A stretch of DNA of 64,000 nucleotides from Apodemus sylvaticus (taxonomy: Eukaryota; Chordata; Mammalia; Rodentia; Muridae), in contig NC_067477.1 of the NCBI RefSeq assembly GCF_947179515.1, forward strand, positions 145,738,465 to 145,802,464. The letters are read 5' to 3'. The notes under the pieces were generated by a model. The model was given only the letters and a program-made list of their open reading frames with translations, was not told where the DNA came from and searched no databases. Positions 32,676-46,600 of the stretch are shown here, in pieces. Each line of letters begins with the position of its first letter. Positions within the stretch are counted from its first letter, which is position 1. A program made the translations under genes and the position numbers.

Positions 32676-35600
32676 ACCACGTTATAAGGAAACACAGTGT
32701 TGCAGAGTAAAGACAAATATGTGCTTATTGGAAACACTTTACGAGAAGAAATAACGCATCGTAAAAAAATTAGCTTGTATCTCCTAAACAACAAGTTGTA
32801 ACTCGAAAAGATTTGGTGTGGCGTGTATGGCTAAACGTGTAGCCTCAAAAGAGAACGCACAGGAGAATTTTCTTTGGTCAAAATTTGTCAGAAAACCACG
32901 TACTAAGGAAACCCTGCATCGTCCGAAATTATCTTGTTTTTCCTAAACAACACATTGTAACTCGAAAAGCTTTGGTGTTGCGTGTATGTCTAAGCATGTA
33001 GCCTCAAGAGAGAATGCACAGGAGAGTTTTCTCTCGAAAGAATAGTTAAGAATACCACTTTATAAGGAAGTACAGTGTTGCTGATTAAAGACAAAGCGTA
33101 CATATTGGAAAGACTTAAACTTTACGAGATGTATTAAAGCATCGTACAAAATTAGCTTGTATCTCCTAAACAACACGTTTTTACTGGAAAAGATTTGGTG
33201 TGGCTTGTACGTATAAACGTGTAGCCCCAAAAGAGAACCCACAGGACAATTTTCTTTCGTCAAAATTTGTCAGCAAACCTCGTTTTAAGGAAATCCCGCA
33301 TCGTGAGAAATTATCTTGTTCTTCCTAAACAACACGTTGTAACTCGAAAAGTTTTGGTGTTGCATGTATGTCTAAGCGTGTAGCCTCAAAAGAGAACGCA
33401 CAGGAGAGTTTTCTCTCGAAAGAATATGTAAGAATACCACGTTATTAGGAAAACAGTGTTGCAGAGTAAAGGCAAATACGTACGTATTGGAAACACTTAA
33501 ACTTTATGAGAAGAAATAACGCATCTTAAAAAATTAGCTTGTATATCCTAAACAACACGTTGTAACTCGAAAAGATTTGGTGTGGCGTGTACGTCTAAAC
33601 GTGTAGCCTCAAAAGAGAAACCTCGGGAGTATTTTCTTTCGTCAAAATTTGTCAGAAAACCACGTTTTATGGAAATCCCGCATCGTGCTAAATTATCTTG
33701 TTTTTCCTAAACAACACATTGTAACTCGAAAAGCTGTGGTGTTGCCTGTATGTCTAAGCGTGTAGCCTCAAAAGAGAATGCACAGGAGAGTTTTCTCTCG
33801 AAAGAATATGTAAGAATACCACGTTATAAGGAAATACAGAGTTGCAGTGTAAAGACAAAAACGTATGTATTGGAAACACTTAAACTTTATGAGAAGAAAT
33901 AACGCATCGTAAAAAAAATTAGCTTGTATCTCCTAAACAGCACGGTGTAACTCAAAAAGATTTGGTGTGGTGTGTACGTCTAAAGGTGTAGCCTCAAAAG
34001 AGAACCCACAGGAGTATTTTCTTTCATCAAAATTTGTCAGAACACCACGTTTTAAGGAAATCCCGCATCGTGGGAAATTATCTTGTTCTTCCTAAACAAC
34101 ATGTTGTAACTCGAAAGGCTTTGCTGTTGCGTGTATGTCTAAGCGTGTAGCCTCAAAAGAGAACGCACAGGAGAGTTTTCTCTCGAAAGAATATGAAAGA
34201 ATACCACGTTATAAGGAAATACAGTGTTACAGAGTAAAGACAAACACGTATGTATTGGAAACGCTTAAACTTTGCGAGATGAATTAAAGCATCGTACAAA
34301 ATTAGCTTGTATCTCCTAAACAACACGTTGTAACTCGAAAAGATTTGGTGTGCCATGTACGTCTAAACGTGTAGCCTCAAAAGAGAACCCACAGGACAAT
34401 TTTCTTTCGTCAAAATTTTTCCGAAAACCACGTTTTAAGGAAATCGCGCATCGTGAGAAATTATCTTGTTCTTCCTAAACAACACGTTTTAACTCGAAAA
34501 GCTTTGGTGTTGGGTGTATGTCTAAGCATGTAGCCCCAAAAGAGAACGCATAGGAGAGTTTTCTCTCGAAAGAATATATAAGAATACCACGTTATAAGGA
34601 AATACAGTGTGGCAGAGTAAAGACAAATACGTACATACTGGAAACACTTTATGAGAGAAATAACGCATCTTGCAAAATTTGCTTGTATGTCCTAAACAAC
34701 ATGTTGTAACTCGAAAAGATTTGGTGTGGCGTGTACGTCTAAACGTGTATCCTCAAAAGAGAACCCAGAGGAGAGTTTTCTTTCGTCAAAATTTGTCAGA
34801 AAACCACGTTTTAAGGAAATCCCGCATCGTGTGAAATTATCTTGTTTTTCCTAAACAACACGTTGTAACTCGAAAAGCTTTGGTGTTGCGTGTATGTCTA
34901 AGTGTGTAGCCTCTAAAAGGAATGCAAGGAGAGTTTTCTCTCGAAAGAATATGTAAGAATACCACGTTATAAGGAAATACAGTGTTGAAGAGTAAAGACA
35001 AATACGTACATATTGTAAAACTTTAAGAGAAGAAATAAAAAATCATACAAAATTAGCTTGTATCTCCTAAACAACACGTTGTAACTGGAAAATATTTGGT
35101 GTGATGTGTACGTCTAAATGTGTAGCCTCAAAAGAGAACCGACAGGAGACTTTTTTATCGTCAAAATATGTAAGAAAACCACGTTTTAAGGAAATCCCTT
35201 CTCGTGCAAAATTATCTTGTTTTTCCTAAACAATGCGTTGTAACTCGAAAAGCTTTGGAGTTGCGTGTATGTCTAAGCGTGTAGACTCAAAAGAGAGCAC
35301 ACAGGAGAGTTTTCTCTAAAAAGAATATGTAAGAATACCACCTTATAAGGAAATACAGTGTTGCAGAGTAAAGACAAATACGTACTTATTGGAAACACTT
35401 TATGAGAAGAAATAACGCATCGTAAAAAATTAGCTTGTATCTCCTAAACAACACGTTGTAACTCGAAAAGATTTGATGTGACCTGTACGTCTAAACGTGT
35501 AGCCTCAAAAGAGAACACACAGGAGAATTTTCTTTGGTCAAAATTTGTCAGAAAACCACGTATTAAGGAAATCCCGTATCGTGCGAAATTATCTTGTTTT

Positions 35601-38600
35601 TCCTAAACAACGCGTTGTAACTCGAAAAGCTTTAGTGTTGCGTGTATGTCTAAGCGTGTAGCCTCAAAAGAGAACACCCAGGAGAGTTTTCTCCCGAAAG
35701 AATATGTAAGAATACCACATTATAAGGAAGTACACTGTTGCAGAATAATGACAACTACTTTCGTATTGGAAACCCTTAAACTTTACGAGACGAAATAAAG
35801 CATCGTACAAAATTAGCTTGTATCTCCTAAACAACACGTTGTAACTCGAAAAGATTTGGTGTGGCATGTACATCTAAACGTGTAGCCTCAAAGAGAACCA
35901 CAGGACAAATTTCTTTCGTCAAAATTTGTCAGAAAACCACGTTTTAAGGAAATCCCGCATCGTGAGAAATTATCTTGTTCTTCCTAAAAAACACGTTGTA
36001 ACTCGAAAAGTTTTGGTGTTGCGTGTATGTCTAAGCATGTAGCCTCAAAAGAGAACGCACAGGAGAGTTTTCTCTCGAAAGAATATGTAAGAATACCACG
36101 TTATAAGGAAACACAGTGTTGCAGAGTAAAGACAAATACGTACTTATTGGAAACACTTTACGAGAAGAAATAACGCATCGTAAAAAAATTAGCTTGTATC
36201 TCCTAAACAACAGGTTGTAACTCGAAAAGATTTGGTGTGGCGTGTACGGCTAAACGTGAAGCCTCAAAAGAGAACCCACAGGAGTATTTTCTTTCGTCAA
36301 AATTTATCAGAAATCCACGTTTTAAGGAAATCCCGCATCGTGCTAAATTATCTTGTTTTTCCTAAACAACACATTGTAACTCGAAAAGCTGTGGTGTTGC
36401 CTGTATGTCTAAGCGTGTAGCCTCAAAAGAGAACGCACAGGAGAGTTTTCTCTCGAAAGAGTATGTAAGAATACCACGTTATAAGGAAATAAAGAGTTGC
36501 AGTGTAAAGACAAAAACGTATGTATTGGAAACACTTAAACTTTACGGGAAGAAATAATGCATCGTAAAAAAAATTAGCTTGTATCTCCTAAACAGCACGG
36601 TGTAACTCAAAAAGATTTGGTGTGGTGTGTACGTCTAAAGGTGTAGCCTCAAAAGAGAACCCACAGGAGAATTTTCTTTCATCAAAATTTGTCAGAACAC
36701 CACGTTTTAAGGAAATCCCGCATCGTGGGAAATTATCTTGTTCTTCCTAAACAACATGTTGTAACTCGAAAAGCTTTGCTGTTGCGTGTATGTCTAAGCG
36801 TGTAGCCTCAAAAGAGAACGCACAGGAGAGTTTTCTCTCGAAAGAATATGAAAGAATACCACGTTATAAGGAAATACAGTGTTGCAGGGTAAAGACAAAC
36901 ACGTATGTATTGGAAACCCTTAAACTTTATGAGATGAAATAAAGCATCGTACAAAATTAGCTTGTATCTCCTAAACAACACGTTGTAACTCGAAAAGATT
37001 TGGTGTGGCATGTACGTCTAAACCTGTAGCCTCAAAAGAGAACCCACAGGACAATTTTCTTTCGTCAAAATTTTTCAGAAAACCCCGTTTTAAGGAAATC
37101 GCGCATCGTGAGAAATTATCTTGATCTTCCTAAACAACACGTTTTAACTCGAAAAGCTTTGGTGTTGGGTGTATGTCTAAGCATGTAGCCCCAAAAGAGA
37201 ACGCATAGGAGAGTTTTCTCTCGAAAGAATATGTAAGAATACCACGTTATAAGGAAATACAGTGTGGCAGAGTAAAGACAAATACATACATACTGGAAAC
37301 ACTTTATGAGAGAAATAATGCATCTTGCAAAATTAGCTTGTATGTCCTAAACAACATGTTGTAACTCGAAAAGATTTGGTGTGGTGTGTTCGTCTAAACG
37401 TGTATCCTCAAAAGAGAACCCACAGGAGAGTTTTCTTTCGTCAAAATTTGTCAGAAAACCACGTTTTAAGGAAATACCGCATCGTGCGAAATTATCTTGT
37501 TTTTCCTAAACAACACGTTGTAACTCGAAAGGCTTTGGGGTTGCGTGTATGTCTAAGTGTGTAGCCTCTAAAGGGAATGCAAGGAGAGTTTTCTCTCGAA
37601 AGAATATGTAAGAATACCACGTTATAAGGAAATACAGTGTTGCAGATTAAAGACAAATACATACATATTGTAAAACTTTAAGAGAAGAAATAAAAAATCG
37701 TACAAAATTAGCTTGTATCTCCTAAACAACACGTTGTAACTCGAAAATATTTGGTGTGACGTGTACGTCTAAACGTGTAGCCTAAAAAGAGAACCGACAG
37801 GAGAATTTTTTATCGTCAAAATATGTAAGAAAACCACGTTTTAAGGAAATCCCTTATCGTGCAAAATTATCTTGTTTTTCCTAAACAATGCGTTGTAACT
37901 CGAAAAGCTTTGGTGTTGCGTGTATGTCTAAGCGTGTAGACTCAAAAGAGAGCGCACAGGAGAGTTTTCTCTAAAAAGAATATGTAAGAATACCACTTTA
38001 TAAGGAAATACAGTGTTGCAGAGTAAAGACAAATACGTACTTTTTGGAAACACTTTATGAGAAGAAATAACGCATCATAAAAAATTAGCTTGTATCTCCT
38101 AAACAACACGTTGTAACTCGAAAAGATTTGGTGTGACCTGTAGGTCTAAACGTGTAGCCTCAAAAGAGAACCCACAGGAGAATTTTCTTTGGTCAAAATT
38201 TGTCAGAAAACCACATATTAAGGAAATCCCGCATCGTGCGAAATTATCTTGTTTTTCCTAAACAACGCGTTGTAACTCGAAAAGCTTTGGTGTTGCGTGT
38301 ATGTCTAAGCGTGTAGCCTCAAAAGAGAACACACAGGAGAGTTTTCTCTCGAAAGAATATGTAAGAATACCACGTTATATGGAAGTACACTGTTGCAGAA
38401 TAATGACAAATACTTTCATATTGGAAACCCTTAAACTTTACGAGATGAAATAAAGCATCGTAAAAAATTAGCTTGTATCTCCTAAACAACACGTTGTAAC
38501 TCGAAAGGATTTGGTGTGGCGTGTACATCTAAACGTGTAGCCTCAAAGAGAACCACAGGACAAATTTCTTTCGTCAAAATTTTCAGAAAACCACGTTTTA

Positions 38601-41600
38601 AGGAAATCCCGCATCGTGAGAAATTATCTTGTTCTTCCTAAAAAAAAACGTTGTAACACGAGAAGCTTTGGTGTTGCGTGTATGTCTAAGCGTTTAGTCT
38701 CAAAAGAGAACGCACAGGAGAGTTTTCTCTCGAAAGAATTTGCAAGAATACCACGTTATAAGGAAAACAGTGTTGCAGAGTAAAGGCAAATACATACATA
38801 TTGGAAACACTTAAACTTTACGAGAAGAAATAACGCATCTTAAAATATTAGCTTGTATCTCCTAAACAACACGTTGTAACTCGAAAAGATTTGGTGTGGC
38901 ATGTACGTCTAAACGTGTAGCCTCAAAAGAGAACCCTCAGGAGTATTTTCTTTTGTCAATATTTGTCAGAAACCACGTTTTAAGGAAATACTGCATCGTG
39001 CGTTATTATCTTGTTTTTCCTAAAAAACACGTTGTAACTCGAAAAGCTGTGGTGTTGCGTTTTTGTCTAAGCGTGTAGCCTCAAAAGAGAACGCACAGGA
39101 GAGTTTTCTCTCGAAAGAATATGTAAGAATACCACGTTATAAGGAAATACAGAGTTGCAGAGTAAAGACAAAAACGTATGTATTGGAAAAACTTAAACTT
39201 TACGAGAAGAAATAACGCATCGTAAAAAAAATTTGCTTGTATCTTCTAAACAGCACGGTGTAACTCAAAAAGATTTGGTGTGGTGTGTACGTCTAAAGGT
39301 ATAGCCTCAAAAGAGAACCGACAGGTGAATTTTCTTTCATCAAAATTTGTCAGAAACCACGTTTTAAGGAAAACTAGCATCGTGCGAAATTATCTTGTTT
39401 TTTCTAAACAACAAGTTGTAACTCGAAAAGCTCTGGAGTTGCGTGTATGTCTAAGCATGTAGCCTCAAAAGAGAATGCACAGGAGAGTTTTCTCTCGAAA
39501 GAATATGTAAGAATACCACGTTATAAGGAAATACAGTGTTGCAGAGTAAAGACAAACACGTATGTATTCGAAACACTTTACGTAAAGAATTAACGCATAG
39601 TACAATATTAGCTTGTATCTCCTAAACAACATGTTGTAACTCGAAAAGATTTGGTGTGGCATGTACGTCTAAACGTGTAGCCTTAAAAGAGAACCCACAG
39701 GAGAATTTTCTTTCGTTAAAATTTTTCAGAAAACCACGTGTTAAGGAAATCCCGCATCGTGCAAAATCATCTTCTTTTTCCTAAACAACATGTTGTATCT
39801 CGAAAAGCTTTGGTGTTGCGCGTATGTCTAAGCGTGGAGCCTCAAAAGAGAAGGCACAGGAGAGTTTTCTCTCGAAAGAAAATGTAAGAATACCACGTTA
39901 TAAAGAAATACAATTTTGCAGAGTAAAGGCAAATAAGTACATATTGGAAACACTTTACAAGAAAAAATAACGCATCGTACAAAATAAGCTTGTATCTCCT
40001 AAACAACACGTGGTAACTCGAAAAGATTTGATGTGACGTGTACGTCTAAACGTGTAGCCTCAAAAGATAACCCACAGGAGAATTTTCTTTTGTCAAAATT
40101 TGTCAGAAAACCACGTTTTAAGGAAATCCCGCATCGTGCGAAATTATCTTTTTATTCATAAACAACATGTTGTAACTTGAAAAGCTTTGGTGTTGCGTGT
40201 ATGTCTCCGCGTGTAGCCTCAAAAGGGAACGCACAGGATAGTTTTCTCTCGAAAGAATATATAAGAATACCACGTTATAAGGAAATACAGTGTTTCAGAG
40301 TAAAGACAAATACTTACGTATTGGAAACACCTTACGAGAAGAATTAACGCATCGTACAAAATTAGCTTGTATCTCCTAAAAAGCACGTTGTAACTCGAAA
40401 ACATTTGGTGTGGCGTGTACGACTAAATGTGTAGCCTCAAAAGAGAACCCACAGGAGAATTTTCTTTCCTCAAAATTTTTCAGAAAACCACGTCTTAAGG
40501 AAATCCCGCATCGTGCAAAATCATCTTCTTTTTCCTAAACAACATGTTGTGACTCGAAAAGCTTTAGTGTTGCGTGTATGTGTAAGCGTGGAGCCTCAAA
40601 AGAGTAGGCACAGGAGAGTTTTCTCTTGAAAGAATATGTAAGAATACCACGTTATTAGGAAATACAATTTTGCAGAGTAAATACAAATAAGTATATATTG
40701 GGAACACTTTACGAGAAGAAATAACGCATCGAACAAAATTAGCTTATATCTCCTAAACAACACGTGGTAACTCGAAAAGATTTGGTTTGACGTGTATATC
40801 TAAAGGTGTAGCCTCAAAGAAGAACAAAAAGGGGAATTTTCTTTCGTCAAAAATTTGTCAGAAAACCACGTTTTAAGGAAATACTGCATCTTGCGAAATT
40901 ATCTTGTTTTTCCTAAACAACACGTGGTAACTCGAAAAGCTTTGGTGTTGTGTGTTTGTCTAAGCGTGTAGCCTCAAAAGAGAATGCACAGGAGAGTTTT
41001 CTCTCGATAGAACATGTAAGAATTCAACGTTATAAGGAAATACAGTGCTGTAGAGTAAAGACAAATACATACATATTGGAAACACTTTACGAGAAGAAAT
41101 TAAGCATCATACAATATTAGCTTGTATCTCCTAAACAACAAGTGGACACTCGAAAATATTTGGTTTGGCGTGTACGTGTAAAAGTTTAGCCTCAAAAGAG
41201 AACCCACTGGAGAATTTTCTTTCGTCAAAATTTGTCAGAAAATCACGTTTTAAAGAAATCCCGCATCGTGCGTAATTATCTTGTTTTTCCTAAACAACAC
41301 GTTGTAACTCGAAAAGCTTTGGTGTTGCGTGTATGTCTCAGTGTGTAGCCTCAAAAGAGACCGCACAGGAGAGTTTTCACTCGAAAGAATATGTAAGAGT
41401 ACCAGGTTATAAGGAAATACAGTGTTGCAGAATAAAGACAAATACGTACGTATTGGAAACACTTTACGAGAAGAAATAACGCATCATACAAAATTAGCTG
41501 TATCTCCTAAAAAACACGTTGTAACTCGAAAAGATTTGGTGTGGCGTGTACGTCTAAACGTGTAGCCTCAAAAAGAGAACCCACAGGAGAATTTTCTTTG

Positions 41601-43676
41601 GTCAAATTTGTCAGAAAACCACGTATTAAGGAAATCCTGCATCATGCGAAATTATCTTGTTTTTCCTAAACAACACGTTGTAACTCAAAAAGCTTTGGTG
41701 TTGCGTGTATGTCTCAGCGTGTAGCCTCAAAAGAGAACACACAGGAGAGTTTTCTCTCAAAAGAATATGTAAGAATACAACGTTATAAGGAAATACAGTG
41801 TTGCAGAGTAAAGACAAATACGTACATATTGGAAACCCTTAAACTTTACGAGATGAAAGAAAGCATCGTACAAAATGAGCTCGTATCTCCTAAACAACAC
41901 GTTGTAACTCGAAAGGATTTGGTGTGGCGTGTACGTCTAAATGTGTAGCCTCAAAAGAGAACAGATAGGAGAATTACTTTCGTCAAAATTTTCAGTAAAC
42001 CACGTTTTAAGGAAATCCCGCATCGTGTGAAATTATCTTGTTTTTCTTAAACAACACGTTGTCATTCGAAAAGCTTTTGTGTTGCGTGTATGTCTCAGCG
42101 TGTAGCCTCAAAAGAGAACACACAGGAGAGTTTTCTCTCGAAAGAATATGTAAGAATACCACGTTATAAGGAAATACAATTTTTCAGAATAAAGACAAAT
42201 GAGTACACATTGGAAACACTTTACGAGAAGAAATAATGCATCATACAAAATTAGCTTGTATCTCCTAAACAACACCTTGTAACTCAAAAGGATTTGGTGT
42301 GTCGTATACGTCTAAACATATAGCCTCAAAAGAGAACCCACAGGAGAATTTTCTTAAGTCAAAATTTGTCAAAAAACCACGTTTTAAGGAAATCCTGCAT
42401 CCTGCGAAATTATCTTGTTTTTCCTAAACAACACGTTTTAACTCGAAAAGCTTTGGTGCTGCGTGTATGTCTAAGCATGTAGCCTCAAAGGAGAATGCAC
42501 AGGAGAGTTTTCTCTCGAAAGAATATGTACGAATACCATGTTATAAGGAAATACAGTGTTGCAGAGTAAAGACAAATACGTACGTATTGGAAACCCTTAA
42601 ACTTTATGGGATGAAATAAAGCATCGTACAAAATGAGCTCGTATCTCCTAAACAACATGTTGTAACTCGAAAAGATTTGGTGTGGCATGTACGTCTAAAC
42701 GTGTAGCCTCAAAAGGGAACCCACAGGAGAATTTTCTTTCGTCAAAATTTGTCAGAACACCAAGTTTTGAGGAAATCCCGCATCGTGCGAAATTATCTTG
42801 TTTTTCATAAACAACACGTTGTAACTTGAAAAGCTTTGGTGTTGCCTGTATGTCTAAGTGTGTAGCTTCAAAAGGGAACGCACAGGAGAGTTTTCTCTCC
42901 AAAGAATATGTAAGAATACCACGTTATAAGGAAATACAGTGTTGCAGAGTAAAGACAAATACGTACGTATTGGAAACACTTTACGAGAAGAAATAAAGCA
43001 TCGTACAAAATTAGCCTGTATTTCCTAAACAACATGTGGCAACTCGAAAGGATTAGGTGTGACATGCACGTTGAAACGTGAAGCCTCAAAAGAGTACCAA
43101 CCGAATAATTTCCTTTCGTCAAAATTTGTCAGAAAACCATGTTTTAAGGAAATCCTGCATCGTGCGAAAGTATCTTGTTTTTTATAAACAACACGTTGTA
43201 ACTCAAAAAGCTTTGGTGTTGCCTGTATGTCTAAGTGTTTAGCCTCAAAAGGGAATGCACAGGATAGTTTTCTCTCGAAAGAATATGCAAGAATGCCACG
43301 TTGTAAGGAAATACAGTGTTGCAGAGTAAAGACAAATAAGTACGTATTGGAAACACTTTACGAGAATTAACGCATTATAAAAAATTAGCTTGTATCTCCT
43401 AAACAACACGTTGTAACTCGAAAAGATTTGGTGTGACGTGTACGTCTAAATATGTAGCCTCAGGAGAACCCACAGGAGAATTTTCTTTCGTCAAAATTTA
43501 TCAGAAAACCAGGTTTTTAGGAAATCCCGCATCGTGCGAAATCATCTTCTTTTTCCTAAACAACACGTTGTAACTCGAAAAGCTTTGGTGTTGCGTGTTT
43601 GTCTAATCATGTAGCCTCAAAAGAGAATGCACAGGAGAGTTTTCCCTCGAAAGAATATGTAAGAATACCATGTTAT
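32676..43676 (+). repeat. Forward satellite; 7-unit higher-order repeat, no partner in right arm (11.0 kb)
   Basis: About 29 units. Markers recur at 2655 bp, about seven units: GAAAAGCTGTGGTGTTGC-type a monomers at 33734, 36389 and 39045; AACAGCACGGTGTAACTC at about 33935, 36590 and 39246; ACACTGTTGCAGAATAATGAC at about 35730 and 38386. Related copies at 27772, 28910 and 32311 sit at other multiples of the unit, so the higher-order repeat has gained and lost units. The six-base TTAAAC insertion in b is common to about 42.6 kb. Intact CENP-B cores start at 35573, 38228, 40128, 42777 and 43526. No gene is visible. Confidence 0.92.
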
Positions 43677-46600
43677 AAGGAAATACAGTGTTGCAGAGTA
43701 AAGACAAATATGTACGTATTGGAAACACTTTACGAGAAGAAATAACGCATCGTACAATATTTGCTTGTGTCTCCTAAACAACACGTTGTAACTGAAAAAT
43801 ATTTGGTGTGGCTCGTACCTCTACACGTCTAGCCTCAAAAGAGAACCTACAGGAGAACTTTCTTTCGTCAAAATTTGTCAGAAAACCACGTTTTAAGGAA
43901 GTCCCGCATCGTGCAAAATTATCTTATTTTTCCTATACAACACGTTGTAACTCGAAAAGCTTTGGTGTTGCGTGTATGTCTGAGCATGTAGCCTCTAAAG
44001 AGAATGCACAGGAGAGTTTTCTCTCGAAAGAACATGTAAGAATACAACGTTATAAGGAAATACAGTGTTGCAGAGTAAAGACAAATACATACGTATTGGA
44101 ACCACTTTACGAAAAGAAATAACGCATCATACAAAATTAGCTTGTATCTCTTAAACAACACGTTGTAACTCGAAAGGATTTGGTGTGGTGTGCACGTCTA
44201 AACGTGTAGCCTCAAAAGAGAAGCCACAGGAGAATTTTCTTTCGTCAAAATTTTTCAGAAAACCACGTTTTAAGGAAATCCCGCATCGTGCAAAATTATC
44301 TTGTTTTCCATAAACAACACGTTGTAACTCGAAAAGCTTTGGTGTTGCCTGTATGTCTAAGTGTGTAGCCTCAAAAGGGAACGCACAGGATAGTTTTCTC
44401 TCGAAGGAATATGTAAGAATACCACGTTATAAGGAAATATAATGTTGCAGTGTAAAGACAAATATGTACTTATTGGAAACACTTTACGAGAAGAATTAAC
44501 GCATAGTAAAAAATTAGCTTATATCTCCTAAACAACACGTTGTAATTCGAAAAGATTTGGTGTGGCTCGTACCTCTACACGTGTAGCCTCAAAAGAGAAC
44601 CCACAGGAGAACTTTCTTTCGTCAAAATTTTTCAGAAAACCACGTTTTATGGAAATGTCGCATCGTGCTAAATTATCTTGTTTTTCCTAAACAACACATT
44701 GTAACTCGCAAAGCTTTGGCGATGCATGTTTGCTTAAGCGTGTCCCCTCAAAAGAGAACGCACAGGAGAGTTTTCCCTCGAAATAATATGTAAGATTACC
44801 ATGTTATAAGGAAATACAGGGTTGCAGATTAAAGACAAATAAGTACGTATTGGAAACACTTTACGAGAAGAAATAATGCATCGTAAAAAATTAGCTTGTA
44901 TCTCCTAAACAACACGTGGTAACTTGAAAGGATTTGGTGTGGCGTGTACGTCTAAACGTGTAGCCTCAAAAGAGAACCCACAGGAGAATTTTCTTTATTC
45001 AAAATTTTTCAGAAAACCACGTTTTAAGGAAATCCCGGATCGTGCGAAATCATCTTCTTTTTCCTAAACAACATGTTGTAACTCGAAAAGCTATGGTGTT
45101 GCGTGTATGTGTAAGCGTGGAGCCTCAAAAGAGAAGGCCCTGGAGAGTTTTCTCTCCAAAGAATATGTAAGAATACCACGTTATAAGGAAATACAATTTT
45201 GCAGAGTAAAGACAAAAAGGACATATTGGAAAAAAATTACGAGAAGAAATAACGCATCTTATAAAATTAGCTTGTATCTCCTAAACAACAGGTTGTAACT
45301 CGAAAGGATTTGGTTTGACGTGTACGTCTAAAAGTGTAGCCTCAAACGAGAACCCACAGGAGAATTTTCTTTCATAAAAATTTGTCAGAAACCACGTTTT
45401 AAGGAAATCTCGCATCGTGGGAAATTATCTTGTTTTTCCTAAACAACACGTTGTAACTCGAAAAGCTTTGGTGTTGCGTGTATTTCTAAGCGTGTAGCCT
45501 CAAAAGAGAACGCACAGGAGAGGTTTCTCTCGAAAGAATATGTAAGAATACCACGTTATAAGGAAATAAAGTGTTGCAGAGTAAAGACAACTACATACAT
45601 ATTGGAAACACTTTAAGAGAAGAAATAACACATCGTACAAAATTAGCTTGTATCTCCTAAACAACACATTTTTACTCGAAAAGATTTGGTTTGGCTCGTA
45701 CCTCTACACGTGTAGCCTCAAAAGAGAACCCACAGGATAACTTTCTTTCGTCAAAATTTTTCAGACAACCACGTTTTATGGAAATCTCGCATTGTGCGAA
45801 ATTATCTTGTTTTTCCTAAACGACACATTGTAACTCGAAAAGCTTTGGCGTTGCGTGTATGTCTAAGCGTGTAGCCTCTAAAGAGAACGCACAGGAGAGT
45901 TTTCTCTCGAAAGAATATGTAAGAATACAACGTTATAAGGAAATACAGTGTTGTAGAGAAAAGACAAATAAGTACGTATTGGAAAACTTTAGGAGCAGAA
46001 GTAACGCATCTTACAAAATTAGGTTGTATCTCCGAAACAACACGTGGTAACTCGAAAAGATTTGGTGTGCCGTGTACGTCTAAACGTGTAGCCTCAAAAG
46101 AGAACCCACAGGAGAATTTTCTTTCGTCAAAATTTTTCAGAAAACCACGTTTTAAGGAAATCCTGCATCGTGCGAAATCATCTTCTTTTTCCTAAACAAC
46201 ATGTTGTAACTCGAAAAGCTTTGGTGTAGCCTGTATGTGTAACCATGGAGCCTCAAAAGAGAAGGCACGGGAGAGTTTTCTCTCGAAAGATTATATAAGA
46301 ATACCACGTTATAAGGAAATACAATTTTGCAGAATAAAGACAAATATGTACATATTGGAATCACTTTACACGAAGAAATAACGCATCGTAAAAAAGTAGC
46401 TTGTATCTCCTAAACAACACGTTGTAACTCGGAAAGATTTGGTGTGACGTGTACGTCTAAGCGTGTAGCCTCAAAAGGGAACCCACAAGAGAATTTTCTT
46501 TCATCAAAATTTGTCAGAAACCACGTTTTAAGGAAATCTCGCATCGTGCGAAATTATCTTGTTTTTCCTAAATAACAAGTTATAACTCAAAAAGCTTTGG

